NCBI RefSeq assembly: GCF_014652395.1
Contig: NZ_BMYS01000014.1
Location: forward strand, 25,738 to 89,737
From: Advenella faeciporci
GTDB lineage: Bacteria; Pseudomonadota; Gammaproteobacteria; Burkholderiales; Burkholderiaceae_B
Reading direction: 5' to 3'
DNA: 64,000 bases
Under the pieces are notes generated by a model. The model saw only the letters and a list, made by a program, of their open reading frames with translations. It ran no database searches and was not told the DNA's origin. Every line of letters begins with the position of its first letter. Position 1 is the first letter of the stretch. Positions 28,089 through 36,426 of the stretch are shown one piece after another. The position numbers were made by a program, and so were the translations under genes.

Positions 28089-29027
28089 TTGAACATTATT
28101 CTGGCTTCCGAGTCACACGAACACACCGATAGCTGGCTGAAAATCATCAAGGCGCATTATCCTCATTGGCATGCGTTTGTGTACCAGCCCGGTATGAGTC
28201 AGGCCGATGCGGCGGTTAGCAAGGCCATCGTCTGGAAGCCACCTGCTTCCTTGTTTACCGACTATCCGGGCCTTCAGTACCTGTTCAATATGGGGGCTGG
28301 CGTAGATGCCATTTTGCGGCAACCGGGTTTGCCGGCAAAGATCCGGATTGTCAGGCTTGAAGATGCGGGCCTGGCCGATAAAATGCTGGAATATGTCATT
28401 CATTACCTGTCAAAAATAACCCGTCCGTTTGACCGTTATGCCCTATTTCAGCAACAGCAGCAATGGAAACCTTTGCCAGAGCTGTCTGCCAGCCAGATTG
28501 CCGTAGGAGTGATGGGGCTGGGTGTGATTGGACAGAAAATCGCACAGGCCCTGGCCGGACTGGGATACACGGTCCATGGCTGGTCGCGTACCGAACGAAA
28601 ACTGCAGGGCGTACACACTTATGCAGGAGAAAATGGCTTACCCGGCTTTTTGCAAAACACGCGGATTTTAATTAATGTATTGCCACTAACGCAGCAAACC
28701 AGAGGCATTCTTAACCGGCGAACCCTGGCTCAATTGCTGGCGCCGGCCAGTCTTATTAATATTGGTCGTGGCGAGCACCTTCAAGAAGAAGACCTGCTTG
28801 AATTGATGAGATCGGGGCATATTGGCAAGGCGGTGCTGGATGTTTTCAGTACCGAACCTTTGCCCCATGGACATCCTTTCTGGGTACATCCCGATATTAT
28901 CGTGACACCTCATATTTCCGGACCTACCAATGACGAGCTTGCCCTGGCACAGATCAACCAGAAAATCACTGATCTTGAAAATGGCCGGGATATTGGTGGA
29001 ATAGTTTCACGGGAAGTGGGTTATTAA
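28089..29027 (+). CDS. ghrA: Glyoxylate/hydroxypyruvate reductase A-like D-2-hydroxyacid dehydrogenase
   Basis: NAD(P)H-dependent 2-hydroxyacid dehydrogenase, 312 residues, most like GhrA. The nucleotide-binding motif is GVMGLGVIGQKIAQAL, followed by GWSRTERK, whose Arg residues suggest NADPH preference. Catalytic Arg lies in INIGRGEHL, Glu in FSTEPLP and His in VTPHISG. No ATG is available at the proper N-terminus; TTG 28089 has AAAGGG six bases before it and yields MNIILASESHE, so TTG is the likely start. It follows the amidohydrolase by 28 bases. Confidence 0.85.
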   Translation: MNIILASESHEHTDSWLKIIKAHYPHWHAFVYQPGMSQADAAVSKAIVWKPPASLFTDYPGLQYLFNMGAGVDAILRQPGLPAKIRIVRLEDAGLADKMLEYVIHYLSKITRPFDRYALFQQQQQWKPLPELSASQIAVGVMGLGVIGQKIAQALAGLGYTVHGWSRTERKLQGVHTYAGENGLPGFLQNTRILINVLPLTQQTRGILNRRTLAQLLAPASLINIGRGEHLQEEDLLELMRSGHIGKAVLDVFSTEPLPHGHPFWVHPDIIVTPHISGPTNDELALAQINQKITDLENGRDIGGIVSREVGY

Positions 29028-29084
29028 GCTTGGCGCATTGGCCATTATTCCGGCAATACCCCATTGTGTTTGCCGGGGCTGAAC

Positions 29085-29930
29085 TTAGGTAAGTGCAAAA
29101 TAGGCGGCAAAAATAATCAGTAAAATAACAATGAAACGGAATACTGAAACATTGTTTTTGGGTACGCTGGTGTAGGGGATTTGTTCGGGAAGATCGGCAA
29201 CCGGCTCATTGGCCGGTAGTTCTGTTGCTGCCTCATGAGGGATGGTCGATGCGGGTGCCTGAACAGGCGCTTCAGGGTTTTGTGACGCCTGTGTTTCCAG
29301 GAGTTGCTTTTGGCTGGCCTTAATGGCGGCTTCCAGATCTGGCAGGGGCCAGATGTTTTCGGCTCTGCCACTCAAGACCAGGAAAGGGTCAATATTGGGC
29401 GATTCAAGCTCTTCCAGAAGGCCGGTAATTTCGAATTTCAGGTCGCTGTCGGCGCCCAGTTTATTAAGCGGCATGCCGTCTTTGAGTTTTTGCCAGTCGC
29501 GGGCACGGCTGCGCAGCATGAAACGCCAGTCTTCCCCCGAGGCATTTTCAATGTCAGGTAAATGAGTGGTTCGCATAATCATAAAAGCCCCGGTCATCTT
29601 TTCTTTCAGGAAAATATCAAAGGCTTTCAGAATGGGTTGCCATGGTTCAGGCAGGATATTTTCAAGCGCGTCCAACCTGTGGGTCCAGTGCTTTAGTGCT
29701 TCGGCGGTTGGCGCACTTAAATAGGGGTAGACTTTTTCAGGGTTATTAGCGGTGCGGGCAGTGTTGATATGGGTGTCGTCAAACAGTGCCCACCAGAACA
29801 GCGCAGGCCAATGACGGGCCTGAAGTTCAAGGACGATATCTTGCTGAAAGACATGGTGCAATTCAACATTATTGTCATCAGGAATGCAGTCCTGGCTTAA
29901 CAGGTTGGCAAGATAAACAACGTCCTGCAT
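29085..29930 (-). CDS. Unknown tail-anchored protein
   Basis: I do not recognise a family. The 281 residues form an N-terminal soluble region (about 1-190) rich in Trp, His and acidic residues, with no catalytic motif seen. A linker of about 60 residues rich in Pro, Ala, Glu and Gln follows, ending with a single hydrophobic helix (about 262-280, FRFIVILLIIFAAYFALT) at the very C-terminus. This suggests a cytoplasmic protein held on the inner membrane by its tail. ATG 29930 has AAAGGAA upstream. It follows the MazG-like gene by 18 bases on the same strand, so both probably share an mRNA. Confidence 0.6.
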   Translation of the reverse strand: MQDVVYLANLLSQDCIPDDNNVELHHVFQQDIVLELQARHWPALFWWALFDDTHINTARTANNPEKVYPYLSAPTAEALKHWTHRLDALENILPEPWQPILKAFDIFLKEKMTGAFMIMRTTHLPDIENASGEDWRFMLRSRARDWQKLKDGMPLNKLGADSDLKFEITGLLEELESPNIDPFLVLSGRAENIWPLPDLEAAIKASQKQLLETQASQNPEAPVQAPASTIPHEAATELPANEPVADLPEQIPYTSVPKNNVSVFRFIVILLIIFAAYFALT

Positions 29931-29948
29931 ATTGGGTTCCTTTCGCTT

Positions 29949-30299
29949 TTAGAGTTCGGTGTATTTTTTTGCATTACCCCGCGCTTTATCCAGCGGGTAT
30001 TTAATTTCATTAAGTGCCAGCTTCTCTGCTGCGGCTTCAAGGATATCAATATCCAGTACACGGCTAATTGTTAATAAATACAGGAAAACATCGGCTATTT
30101 CATGCTTTACCGCCTGTAATTTTTGTTTATTGAGCCGTAAGGACTCCTCTTCTGTCATCCATTGGAAAATTTCCTGTAATTCAGCGGCTTCCACGGTAAG
30201 GGCCATAGCGATATTTTTGGGAGAGTGATAGTTGTCCCATTCCCTGTCATGGGCAAACTGCTTCAGTTTTTGCTTGATATGGTCAAAATCGGCAGCCAT
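29949..30299 (-). CDS. MazG-like nucleotide pyrophosphohydrolase
   Basis: A 116-residue all-alpha NTP pyrophosphohydrolase of the RS21-C6/dCTPase-like branch. The metal-binding motif is present as VEAAELQEIFQW followed by EIADVFLYLLTIS (ExxE...ExxD). Such enzymes hydrolyse non-canonical or excess dNTPs (for example 5-modified dCTP), cleaning the nucleotide pool. A good ribosome binding site (AAGGAAG) precedes ATG 30299. It is the first gene of a two-gene unit with the tail-anchored unknown. Confidence 0.88.
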   Translation of the reverse strand: MAADFDHIKQKLKQFAHDREWDNYHSPKNIAMALTVEAAELQEIFQWMTEEESLRLNKQKLQAVKHEIADVFLYLLTISRVLDIDILEAAAEKLALNEIKYPLDKARGNAKKYTEL

Positions 30300-30328
30300 T
30301 TTCTTCCTTAAATATAAGCAATTATATA

Positions 30329-30369
30329 GGCCTAAAAGCAGCCGGGGATTGCCCGGCTGCTTTTAGGCC
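30329..30369 (-). terminator. Long hairpin terminator after the alcohol dehydrogenase gene
   Basis: GGCCTAAAAGCAGCCGGG (30329-30346) is matched exactly by CCCGGCTGCTTTTAGGCC (30352-30369) over a 5-base loop. This perfect 18-bp stem lies between the alcohol dehydrogenase stop and the MazG-like gene. The T content is inside the stem rather than after it. Confidence 0.75.
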
Positions 30370-30384
30370 TTGAAGAGACGGGGA

Positions 30385-31479
30385 TTATGGCTTGATGGCG
30401 ATTTTCAGAACGCCATCACGTTGGTTGGCAAAAAGGTCATAAGCCTCGACAATGTCGTCCAGTTTGTATTCGTGCGTAACCAGTGCTTCCAGATTGACGC
30501 GGCCTGTTTCAACGATTTTGAGCAGGCGACGCATCCTTTCCTTGCCACCGGGACACAGGGCGGTAACGATTTTATGATCGCCAAGACCTGCGGCAAACGC
30601 ACTGACCGGAATGGTCAGGTCTTGAGAGTAAACGCCCAGACTGGATAGCGTGCCACCCGGTTTCAGGACGCGAAGTGCCTGTTCAAATGTGGTTTGGGTA
30701 CCCAGGGCTTCAATACTGGCATCTACCCCGCGACCGGCGGTGAGCTTCATGATTTCGTCAACCACGTCCACTTTTTTGAAGTTCAGGGTCACATCGGCGC
30801 CCATTTGGCGGGAGATTTCCAGGCGTTCGTCTACGCCATCAACGGCGATAATGGTGGCGGCGCCGCGCAGTTTGGCGCCAGCGGTAGCACACAGACCAAT
30901 GGGCCCCTGGGCAAAGATGACCACGGTGTCACCAATTTTGATATTGCCATTTTCGGCACCCACAAAGCCGGTGGACATGATGTCGGGACACATGAGCACC
31001 TGTTCGTCTGTCAGTGCATCGTGAACGGGTGCCAGGTTGGCCTGGGCATCGGGAACCAGCACGTATTCGGCCTGGGTGCCATCAATAATGTTGCCAAAGC
31101 GCCAGCCACCGGTTGCCTTGTAACCATGGCAGGCGCAGGTGCCATTGGCAGTAAGATAACCACCATCCTGGGAAGGAAAACCGTCTTGGCAGGCGTAAGA
31201 GGTAAAGCTGGGACAAATGGCACCTGCAATGACCCGCTGGCCTTCCTTGTAGCCCGTTACGTTACTGCCCAGCTTCTCAATAATGCCTACCGGTTCGTGT
31301 CCGACGGTCAGCCCGGGAGCTACCGGGTATTCTCCTTTCAGGATATGGACGTCGGTGCCGCAGATGGTGGTGGTGGTAATGCGCAAAAGTGCATCGTTGG
31401 GGCCCACATCGGGGATGCGTTTTTCCTGGATCTCTATGCGACCGGGGGCAACAAAAACTGCAGCTTTCATGGTTGACAT
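30385..31479 (-). CDS. Zinc-dependent alcohol dehydrogenase (medium-chain, lacks structural zinc)
   Basis: A 364-residue medium-chain dehydrogenase. The catalytic zinc site is visible as CGTDVHILKGE with GHEPVGIIEKLG (Cys, His, Glu). The second, four-cysteine structural zinc loop is not present, as in the Thermoanaerobacter/Clostridium secondary alcohol dehydrogenases. The cofactor fold has AQGPIGLCA and ends beta-2 with an Asp (IAVDGVDERL), favouring NAD. The true start is ATG 31479 behind a strong AGGAGG; the frame extends upstream but not as the family. Likely substrates are short primary or secondary alcohols. It is divergent from queE. Confidence 0.88.
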   Translation of the reverse strand: MSTMKAAVFVAPGRIEIQEKRIPDVGPNDALLRITTTTICGTDVHILKGEYPVAPGLTVGHEPVGIIEKLGSNVTGYKEGQRVIAGAICPSFTSYACQDGFPSQDGGYLTANGTCACHGYKATGGWRFGNIIDGTQAEYVLVPDAQANLAPVHDALTDEQVLMCPDIMSTGFVGAENGNIKIGDTVVIFAQGPIGLCATAGAKLRGAATIIAVDGVDERLEISRQMGADVTLNFKKVDVVDEIMKLTAGRGVDASIEALGTQTTFEQALRVLKPGGTLSSLGVYSQDLTIPVSAFAAGLGDHKIVTALCPGGKERMRRLLKIVETGRVNLEALVTHEYKLDDIVEAYDLFANQRDGVLKIAIKP

Positions 31480-31538
31480 GGCAGTCCTCCTGAGTAAGAT
31501 GAGGTAAGGGGAAGGGCGGGATGCTTTATTCCACTGTG

Positions 31539-31562
31539 TACAACTATACAACTATACAATTT
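31539..31562. repeat. 8-bp tandem repeat upstream of the alcohol dehydrogenase gene
   Basis: TACAACTA occurs twice in tandem (31539-31546, 31547-31554) and is followed by the partial copy TACAATTT. On the minus strand this reads as repeated TTGTATAG, 60-80 bases upstream of the dehydrogenase ATG. It could be a regulator site or part of its promoter. Confidence 0.4.
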
Positions 31563-31602
31563 TAAAATGACAGGATTTTTATCAATTGTAATGTTTTGTT
31601 GT

Positions 31603-31636
31603 AGGAGGGTGCGCTGATTCAGCGCAACAGGAGGGC
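31603..31636 (+). repeat. Hairpin flanked by AGGAGGG copies in the queE leader
   Basis: TGCGCTG (31610-31616) and CAGCGCA (31620-31626) form a perfect 7-bp stem with a 3-base loop. On both sides stands AGGAGGG (31603-31609 and 31629-31635), a ribosome-binding-like string not followed by a start codon at normal distance. It is 50-80 bases ahead of the queE GTG. I could not match it to a preQ1 riboswitch class. Confidence 0.45.
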
Positions 31637-31682
31637 GCAAGCAAGTTAGAATACGGTATTATTAATTCAAGTAGATGTTGGC

Positions 31683-32315
31683 GTGGTTTATTCAGTCAAG
31701 GAAATATTCAAGACATTGCAGGGAGAGGGCGCGCAGGCGGGACGTACTGCTGTATTTTGCCGCTTCTCCGGCTGTAATTTGTGGTCGGGCCGTGAACAGG
31801 ATCGTGCCGGTGCCCAATGCACTTTCTGTGATACCGATTTTGTCGGCACCGATGGGACAGAAGGCGGAAAGTACGCGTCAGCCCAGACATTGGCAGCCTT
31901 GCTGGCCAAGGTTTGGGGGGCAGGCACCGAAAACCGTTTCGTGGTTTTCACGGGGGGAGAACCCTTGCTGCAACTCGATGCTGCCCTGATTAGTGCGGTT
32001 CACGGGCAGGGGTTTGAAATTGCTGTTGAAACCAATGGCACTCTGCCCGTACCGGAAGGTATCGACTGGATTTGCGTCAGCCCCAAGGCTGGCAACACAC
32101 TGGTACAGACCCGGGGTAACGAGCTAAAACTGGTGTATCCGCAACCGAGTATTAATCCCTCCGAATTCGAGCACCTTGATTTTCAGCAATTCTGGCTTCA
32201 GCCCATGGATAATCTCCTGCAGCGCACCAACACGGCGCAGGCCATTGCCTGGTGCCTTGAGCATCCTCGCTGGCGATTAAGTACACAAACCCATAAAATC
32301 ATAGGGATACGATAG
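31683..32315 (+). CDS. queE: 7-carboxy-7-deazaguanine synthase
   Basis: Radical SAM enzyme that contracts 6-carboxytetrahydropterin to 7-carboxy-7-deazaguanine in the preQ0/queuosine pathway. The 210 residues carry the family's non-classical cluster motif, C31-x14-C46-x2-C49 (SGCNLW ... QCTFCDTDF), in place of the usual CxxxCxx[12 protein letters not shown] follows, as in other radical SAM proteins. The start is GTG 31683 ([16 protein letters not shown], the correct N-terminus). Its TAG shares its last base with the queC GTG, so translation is coupled. Confidence 0.95.
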   Translation: MVYSVKEIFKTLQGEGAQAGRTAVFCRFSGCNLWSGREQDRAGAQCTFCDTDFVGTDGTEGGKYASAQTLAALLAKVWGAGTENRFVVFTGGEPLLQLDAALISAVHGQGFEIAVETNGTLPVPEGIDWICVSPKAGNTLVQTRGNELKLVYPQPSINPSEFEHLDFQQFWLQPMDNLLQRTNTAQAIAWCLEHPRWRLSTQTHKIIGIR

Positions 32316-33028
32316 TGGCAAGCAATGCACTTGTGCTTTTTTCCGGTGGCCAGGACTCAACGGCCTGTCTGGCTTGGGCGTTAAACCGTTATAACCGTGT
32401 GGAAACGGTCGGTTTCGATTATGGCCAGCGTCACCATGTAGAACTGGCATGCCGACAAAATGTGATTGAGCAAATTCGCCGGCAGTTTCCTGAATGGGAC
32501 AAAAAACTGGGCCAGGATCATCTGCTGGACTTGGGTTTGCTGGGGCAAATCTCAGATTGCGCTTTAACCGGTGAAACTGAAATTCTGTTTGCGGAAAGTG
32601 GTTTGCCCAATACCTTTGTGCCTGGGCGCAACCTTATTTTCCTGACCTTTGCCGCCACCCTGGCTTATCGTCGTCATCTTGACGTACTGGTGACCGGTGT
32701 GTGTGAAACCGATTACTCCGGTTATCCGGATTGCCGCAGCAATACCATGCAGGCACTTCAGTTGGCCCTTAACCTGGGTATGGAGCAGCAATTCAGGATA
32801 GAGACACCGTTAATGTGGCTGGACAAGGCCCAAACCTGGCAACTGGCCAGCGATTTGGGGGGGGCGGCTTTGCTGGAAATTACCCGCGAGCACAGCCATA
32901 CCTGTTATTTGGGAGAGCGCAACCGGCGCTTTGACTGGGGCTATGGTTGTGGCACATGCCCCGCCTGTGAGCTTAGGGCCAAAGGATTCGAAGCATTTAT
33001 GAAAACACAGCAGGGCGAGGCCGGTTGA
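32315..33028 (+). CDS. queC: 7-cyano-7-deazaguanine synthase
   Basis: ATP-dependent conversion of 7-carboxy-7-deazaguanine to preQ0. The 237 residues include the PP-loop [16 protein letters not shown] at the N-terminus, the [10 protein letters not shown] segment and the C-terminal zinc site CYLGERN ... [11 protein letters not shown] (four Cys). The start is GTG 32315, overlapping the queE stop by one base, and the stop overlaps the queD start by one base. Confidence 0.96.
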   Translation: MASNALVLFSGGQDSTACLAWALNRYNRVETVGFDYGQRHHVELACRQNVIEQIRRQFPEWDKKLGQDHLLDLGLLGQISDCALTGETEILFAESGLPNTFVPGRNLIFLTFAATLAYRRHLDVLVTGVCETDYSGYPDCRSNTMQALQLALNLGMEQQFRIETPLMWLDKAQTWQLASDLGGAALLEITREHSHTCYLGERNRRFDWGYGCGTCPACELRAKGFEAFMKTQQGEAG

Positions 33029-33486
33029 TGATACGCATTACACGAAAAATGGAATTTGACGCGGGTCACCGTATACCCGATCACCGTAGCCAGTGCCGCA
33101 ATTTGCACGGTCACCGTTATGTGCTTGAAATTACCCTTGAGGGCGAAGTACAGGACGCTCCAGGGCAGTCGGATAATGGTATGGTGCTTGATTTTTCGGA
33201 TATCAAGGCCATTGCCAGGGAAAAAATTGTGGATCCATGGGACCATGCTTTCCTGGTTTGTAAAAGTGATACGGCGGTTCTTGAGTTCCTAAAGTCAATG
33301 CCTGGCCATAAAACGGTTGTTACCGCTAAAGTACCCACGGCAGAAAACCTGGCCCAATTGGCTTTCGATGTGCTGGCTCCCGCTTTTGCCCGGCGCTATG
33401 GCAAAGACCTGGTATTGCATCGGGTGCGTCTGTATGAAACGCCTAACTGCTGGGCCGATGCGACCAGGGCGACAGAAGTCGGTTAA
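33028..33486 (+). CDS. queD: 6-carboxy-5,6,7,8-tetrahydropterin synthase
   Basis: Makes the pterin substrate of QueE from dihydroneopterin triphosphate. The 152 residues have the zinc-ligand histidines in FDAGHRIPDH and NLHGHRYVLE, and the C-terminal glutamate region VRLYETPNCWAD. ATG 33028 overlaps the queC TGA by one base. queE, queC and queD therefore form a compact operon, but neither folE (source of the substrate) nor queF, tgt or queA is in the window. Confidence 0.94.
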   Translation: MIRITRKMEFDAGHRIPDHRSQCRNLHGHRYVLEITLEGEVQDAPGQSDNGMVLDFSDIKAIAREKIVDPWDHAFLVCKSDTAVLEFLKSMPGHKTVVTAKVPTAENLAQLAFDVLAPAFARRYGKDLVLHRVRLYETPNCWADATRATEVG

Positions 33487-33585
33487 TTCGGGTTCCTTGA
33501 TGGGATGCGCAGGTAGGTGTATGTGTAGGGCGGGTCTCTCATCTGCCATGTTTTGAATATTGTCAGTTTGGAAGTGGTATCAAGC

Positions 33586-34005
33586 ATGAAAATCAGGTCT
33601 TTTTTACAGCAAGATGAAGATGCCGTCATCCGTTTATGGAATGAGTGCGGTTTGGTCAGGCCATGGAATGATCCAAAAAAAGATATTGAACGTAAACTGA
33701 CGACTCAGCCAGAACTGTTTTTGGTGGTTGAGAAAGAGGGTGTCGTGGTTGGCTCGGCCATGGTTGGTTACGAGGGGCATCGGGGCTGGGTGTATTACCT
33801 GGCGGTTGATCCAGCTTGCCAGGGGCAAGGCATTGGCCAGGCACTTATGCAGGAAGCCGAGCATTTGTTGATGGAAAGGGGGTGTCCCAAGATTCAGTTG
33901 CTGGTGCGCAGTAATAACAGCCAGGTGCTGGATTTTTACGAAAGACTGGGCTATGAGACAGGCGATGTGGTCATGCTGGGCAAACGTCTGATTCCCGATG
34001 CGTAG
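33586..34005 (+). CDS. GNAT family N-acetyltransferase (YpeA-like)
   Basis: A 139-residue acetyltransferase of the GNAT superfamily. The acetyl-CoA loop is visible as LAVDPACQGQGIGQALMQ, followed by the C-terminal SNNSQVLDFYERLGYE typical of small GNATs. It resembles YpeA, whose target is unknown. ATG 33586 starts the family N-terminus (MKIRSFLQQDEDAVIRLW); upstream in-frame ATGs add unrelated residues. No operon partner is evident. Confidence 0.85.
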   Translation: MKIRSFLQQDEDAVIRLWNECGLVRPWNDPKKDIERKLTTQPELFLVVEKEGVVVGSAMVGYEGHRGWVYYLAVDPACQGQGIGQALMQEAEHLLMERGCPKIQLLVRSNNSQVLDFYERLGYETGDVVMLGKRLIPDA

Positions 34006-34093
34006 GCTTGCAAATTTGCCAGCCGGTTAAAAATGCAGGGAATAAGGATGTATATTAAACTGGTGGCGATATGATCAACATCAAGGAGATAAC

Positions 34094-35047
34094 ATGGCTT
34101 ATGAACTGCAGTCCCCATCAGAAACCCAGAGCGTCATTGTGGGCGGCGGCACGATGGGAACCGATATTGCGACCGTTTTGCTGCGTGCCAGGTCCCGTTG
34201 CATTATTGTAGAGCCCAACCCGTCGCTGCATGAAGGCATATTCAACCGGATTGCACAAAACTTGCAGTCCATAGGACGGGAAGAGAATCATTCTTTGCTG
34301 ACAGTAGTTGGTTCGCTTGAAGAAATCGATTGGTCTGGCGTCCATCTTGTCATAGAGGCTATTCCAGAAAATCTTGAACTGAAGCAAGCGTTATTCAAGG
34401 ATCTTGAACGATTGGCAGGGGCAGAAACCATTTTATGCAGTAACAGCTCAAGTTTTCCAATCAGTGTTATTACCGAAGGCCTGCAAACCGCTGAAAGAAT
34501 GGCCGGTTTGCATTTTTTCATGCCAGCGCATATCGTTCCACTGGTTGAAGTGGTGCTGGGTAAACAAACCGAACCCGCAGTGGGGACGAGTCTGGTTGCC
34601 CTGATGAAGCGCTGTGGCTCGGTGCCTGTGCTGATTCGCAAGGATGTGCCAGGTTTTCTGGCCAATCGTCTGCAGCATGCCATTGGCCGTGAGGCCTATT
34701 CGCTCATCCAGTCGGGTATTGTGACCCCGGAAGATGTGGATGCAGCCGTGCGTTTTGGATTTGGTTTCCGTTATTTGGCGGCTGGCCCTATCATGCAAAA
34801 GGAAATTGCCGGATGGGATGTGCATGCCGCGGCAGCGGCAACCATTTACCCCGACCTGTCAAACGCGGCAATGCCACCTGCCATCCTGACTGAGAAAATA
34901 AAAAATGGCAAATACGGCATGAAAACCGGCGAGGGCTTCTATAAATGGACCCCTGAGTCCATGCAAGAGGAAAAACAGCGTTATGACAAGGCATTAAGAC
35001 AAGGGCTTGAAATTTTGTCGAACGATTTGCCTGATATCGAACCCTGA
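34094..35047 (+). CDS. 3-hydroxyacyl-CoA dehydrogenase-type NAD-binding oxidoreductase
   Basis: A 317-residue enzyme of the L-3-hydroxyacyl-CoA dehydrogenase family. The Rossmann motif is VGGGTMGTDIATVLL, then the catalytic-region LHFFMPAHIVPLVEVV, where the histidine-containing FNP-type motif is changed to FMPAH, and DVPGFLANRLQHAI. It is shorter and more diverged than beta-oxidation enzymes and may act on small substrates such as 3-hydroxybutyryl-CoA, carnitine or other hydroxyacids; this cannot be decided. An AAGGAG ribosome binding site precedes ATG 34094. Confidence 0.8.
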   Translation: MAYELQSPSETQSVIVGGGTMGTDIATVLLRARSRCIIVEPNPSLHEGIFNRIAQNLQSIGREENHSLLTVVGSLEEIDWSGVHLVIEAIPENLELKQALFKDLERLAGAETILCSNSSSFPISVITEGLQTAERMAGLHFFMPAHIVPLVEVVLGKQTEPAVGTSLVALMKRCGSVPVLIRKDVPGFLANRLQHAIGREAYSLIQSGIVTPEDVDAAVRFGFGFRYLAAGPIMQKEIAGWDVHAAAAATIYPDLSNAAMPPAILTEKIKNGKYGMKTGEGFYKWTPESMQEEKQRYDKALRQGLEILSNDLPDIEP

Positions 35048-35307
35048 TTGGATGTTTTTTAAGAAAATCCCATTGACCTTGTCTGGCCGGGGATAATGGG
35101 ATGATTATTTTGTCTTTTATCCCCGAACAGGGGCTTGACAGTGCAGGCAAGTGCAGCTTTTTTTCCAATAAATATCTGTTTTTACAGATAATAATTTGGA
35201 TTTTCAGATTGTTTTCCATTATCCGAATTAAATTGCCCCAAAATGAATGTGCGGTTTCTGTAAAAGGTGTAACATTCAGCCTGATATTATCTTTAGAGGA
35301 GTGTAAA

Positions 35308-36111
35308 ATGAAGAAACCAAATTCTGGCAGTCGCCTTAAATTTGGGTTTATTGCGTTAATGGCACTTACGGTTGCTGGATGTTCGTCAATCAGCAACGTC
35401 AGTCCAGACGGGGTAACCGAAGATCCGATCTGGCCAAATGTGGAAAGCGTCACATTAAATAACAAGCAGGGTACTTACCCCAACTTTTATAATCTGACGC
35501 AGGTCCGTTCTGGCGTAACCAAAGACCAATTGTATTATTTACTGGGTCGTCCTCACTTCAGTGAGGGTATCAGCGCCAAGGAATGGGACTACCTGTTCCA
35601 CTTCCATACCCCGGATATGGGTGTTGATAATGTAACCACCTGCCAGTTTAAAATTCTTTTCGATACTGACAGTATTGCCCGCAGTTTTTACTGGCGTAGT
35701 GTAGGCGAAGGCGCAGGTTGCCCGCCAGGAAGCGCTAAAGAGTCATATACGCTAAGCGCAGATGCTTTGTTTGAATTTGACAAATCAACATTAAGCGCCA
35801 TTACCGCAGGTCGTCAGGAACTGGACAATCTTGCACAAAGCCTTAACAATGCCAAAAATATCACAGGTATTACCATTGTTGGTCATACTGATACCCTGGG
35901 TAATAGTGCTTATAACATGCGCCTGTCACAGGCGCGCGCAGAAACCGTGGGCAATTATCTGGTCAGCCAGGGTATTCCAGCCAATATGATTCAGGCATAT
36001 GGTGTGGGTGAAACACAGCCTGTTGTGCAATGTACCGGCAGTGGCCAAGAGCTGATCAATTGCCTGGCACCCAACCGCCGTGTGGTCATTACCGTCGATA
36101 ACAAACAATAA
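35308..36111 (+). CDS. OmpA-family lipoprotein with BamE/SmpA-like domain
   Basis: A 267-residue outer-membrane lipoprotein. The lipobox LTVAGC puts the modified cysteine at residue 25. A BamE/SmpA-like domain follows (about 50-130; the NLTQVRSGVTKDQLYYLLGRP segment is the family's hallmark). The C-terminal OmpA peptidoglycan-binding domain (about 155-265) shows FEFDKSTL, GHTDTLGNSAYNMRLSQARA and NRRVVITV. Domain order suggests a lipid-anchored protein that ties the outer membrane to the cell wall. ATG 35308 has AGAGGAG upstream; the frame runs further upstream without family similarity. A strong terminator follows. Confidence 0.88.
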   Translation: MKKPNSGSRLKFGFIALMALTVAGCSSISNVSPDGVTEDPIWPNVESVTLNNKQGTYPNFYNLTQVRSGVTKDQLYYLLGRPHFSEGISAKEWDYLFHFHTPDMGVDNVTTCQFKILFDTDSIARSFYWRSVGEGAGCPPGSAKESYTLSADALFEFDKSTLSAITAGRQELDNLAQSLNNAKNITGITIVGHTDTLGNSAYNMRLSQARAETVGNYLVSQGIPANMIQAYGVGETQPVVQCTGSGQELINCLAPNRRVVITVDNKQ

Positions 36112-36162
36112 AACAGGCTGTTATTTACAACTATTACAGTCTGAACCATATTTACACCCGGG

Positions 36163-36197
36163 CCGTATAACTTCAAAAAAGTTATACGGTTTTTTTT
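36163..36197 (+). terminator. Rho-independent terminator after the OmpA-family gene
   Basis: CCGTATAACTT (36163-36173) pairs with AAGTTATACGG (36179-36189), with nine T residues after it. Perfect 11-bp stem, 5-base loop. Confidence 0.93.
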
Positions 36198-36276
36198 GTC
36201 ACAAATGTTGTATGAAATGTAAGTGAATTATGTTGTTTATCAAAAGTGTCGACTTAATAGTTTATTGCGATTAAGT

Positions 36277-36290
36277 TTGATTTATAACAA
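36277..36290. promoter_or_regulatory. FNR-like box upstream of cytochrome c peroxidase
   Basis: TTGATTTATAACAA matches TTGAT-N4-ATCAA at 9 of 10 positions, 137 bases before the start of the peroxidase gene. FNR-type control of di-heme peroxidases is known in several proteobacteria. The surrounding intergenic region (36198-36426) is very A/T-rich and holds no gene. Confidence 0.4.
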
Positions 36291-36368
36291 GATTGTCTAT
36301 GAAATCTACCGTTACCATAGTTCCAAGCTTTAAATTGACTTATTAAAAACTCAATACGGGGAATGAAT

Positions 36369-36404
36369 AAGTATTTTTTTTTAAAAATTTTTAAAAAGAT
36401 ACTT
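36369..36404 (+). promoter_or_regulatory. A/T-only hairpin in the leader of the peroxidase gene
   Basis: AAGTAT (36369-36374) and ATACTT (36399-36404) enclose alternating T8-A5-T5-A5 tracts that can pair with each other, forming a long weak stem right before the AAAGAGG ribosome binding site (36412-36418). Weak stems next to a ribosome binding site are typical of RNA thermometers, but this one does not cover the site itself. Confidence 0.35.
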
Positions 36405-36426
36405 GTATTTTAAAGAGGTTGTTAAC

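Noticed and set aside
30694..31476. 260-codon plus-strand frame across the alcohol dehydrogenase gene
   Set aside because: Antisense to a gene with clear zinc and NAD motifs; glycine/histidine-rich composition typical of shadow frames.
31480..31682. preQ1 riboswitch upstream of queE
   Set aside because: The sequence has a hairpin but not the conserved tail and loop strings I know for preQ1 classes; kept only as an unexplained leader.
35101..35307. N-terminal extension of the OmpA-family lipoprotein
   Set aside because: The frame is open upstream, but the lipobox distance and the AGAGGAG site place the start at 35308.
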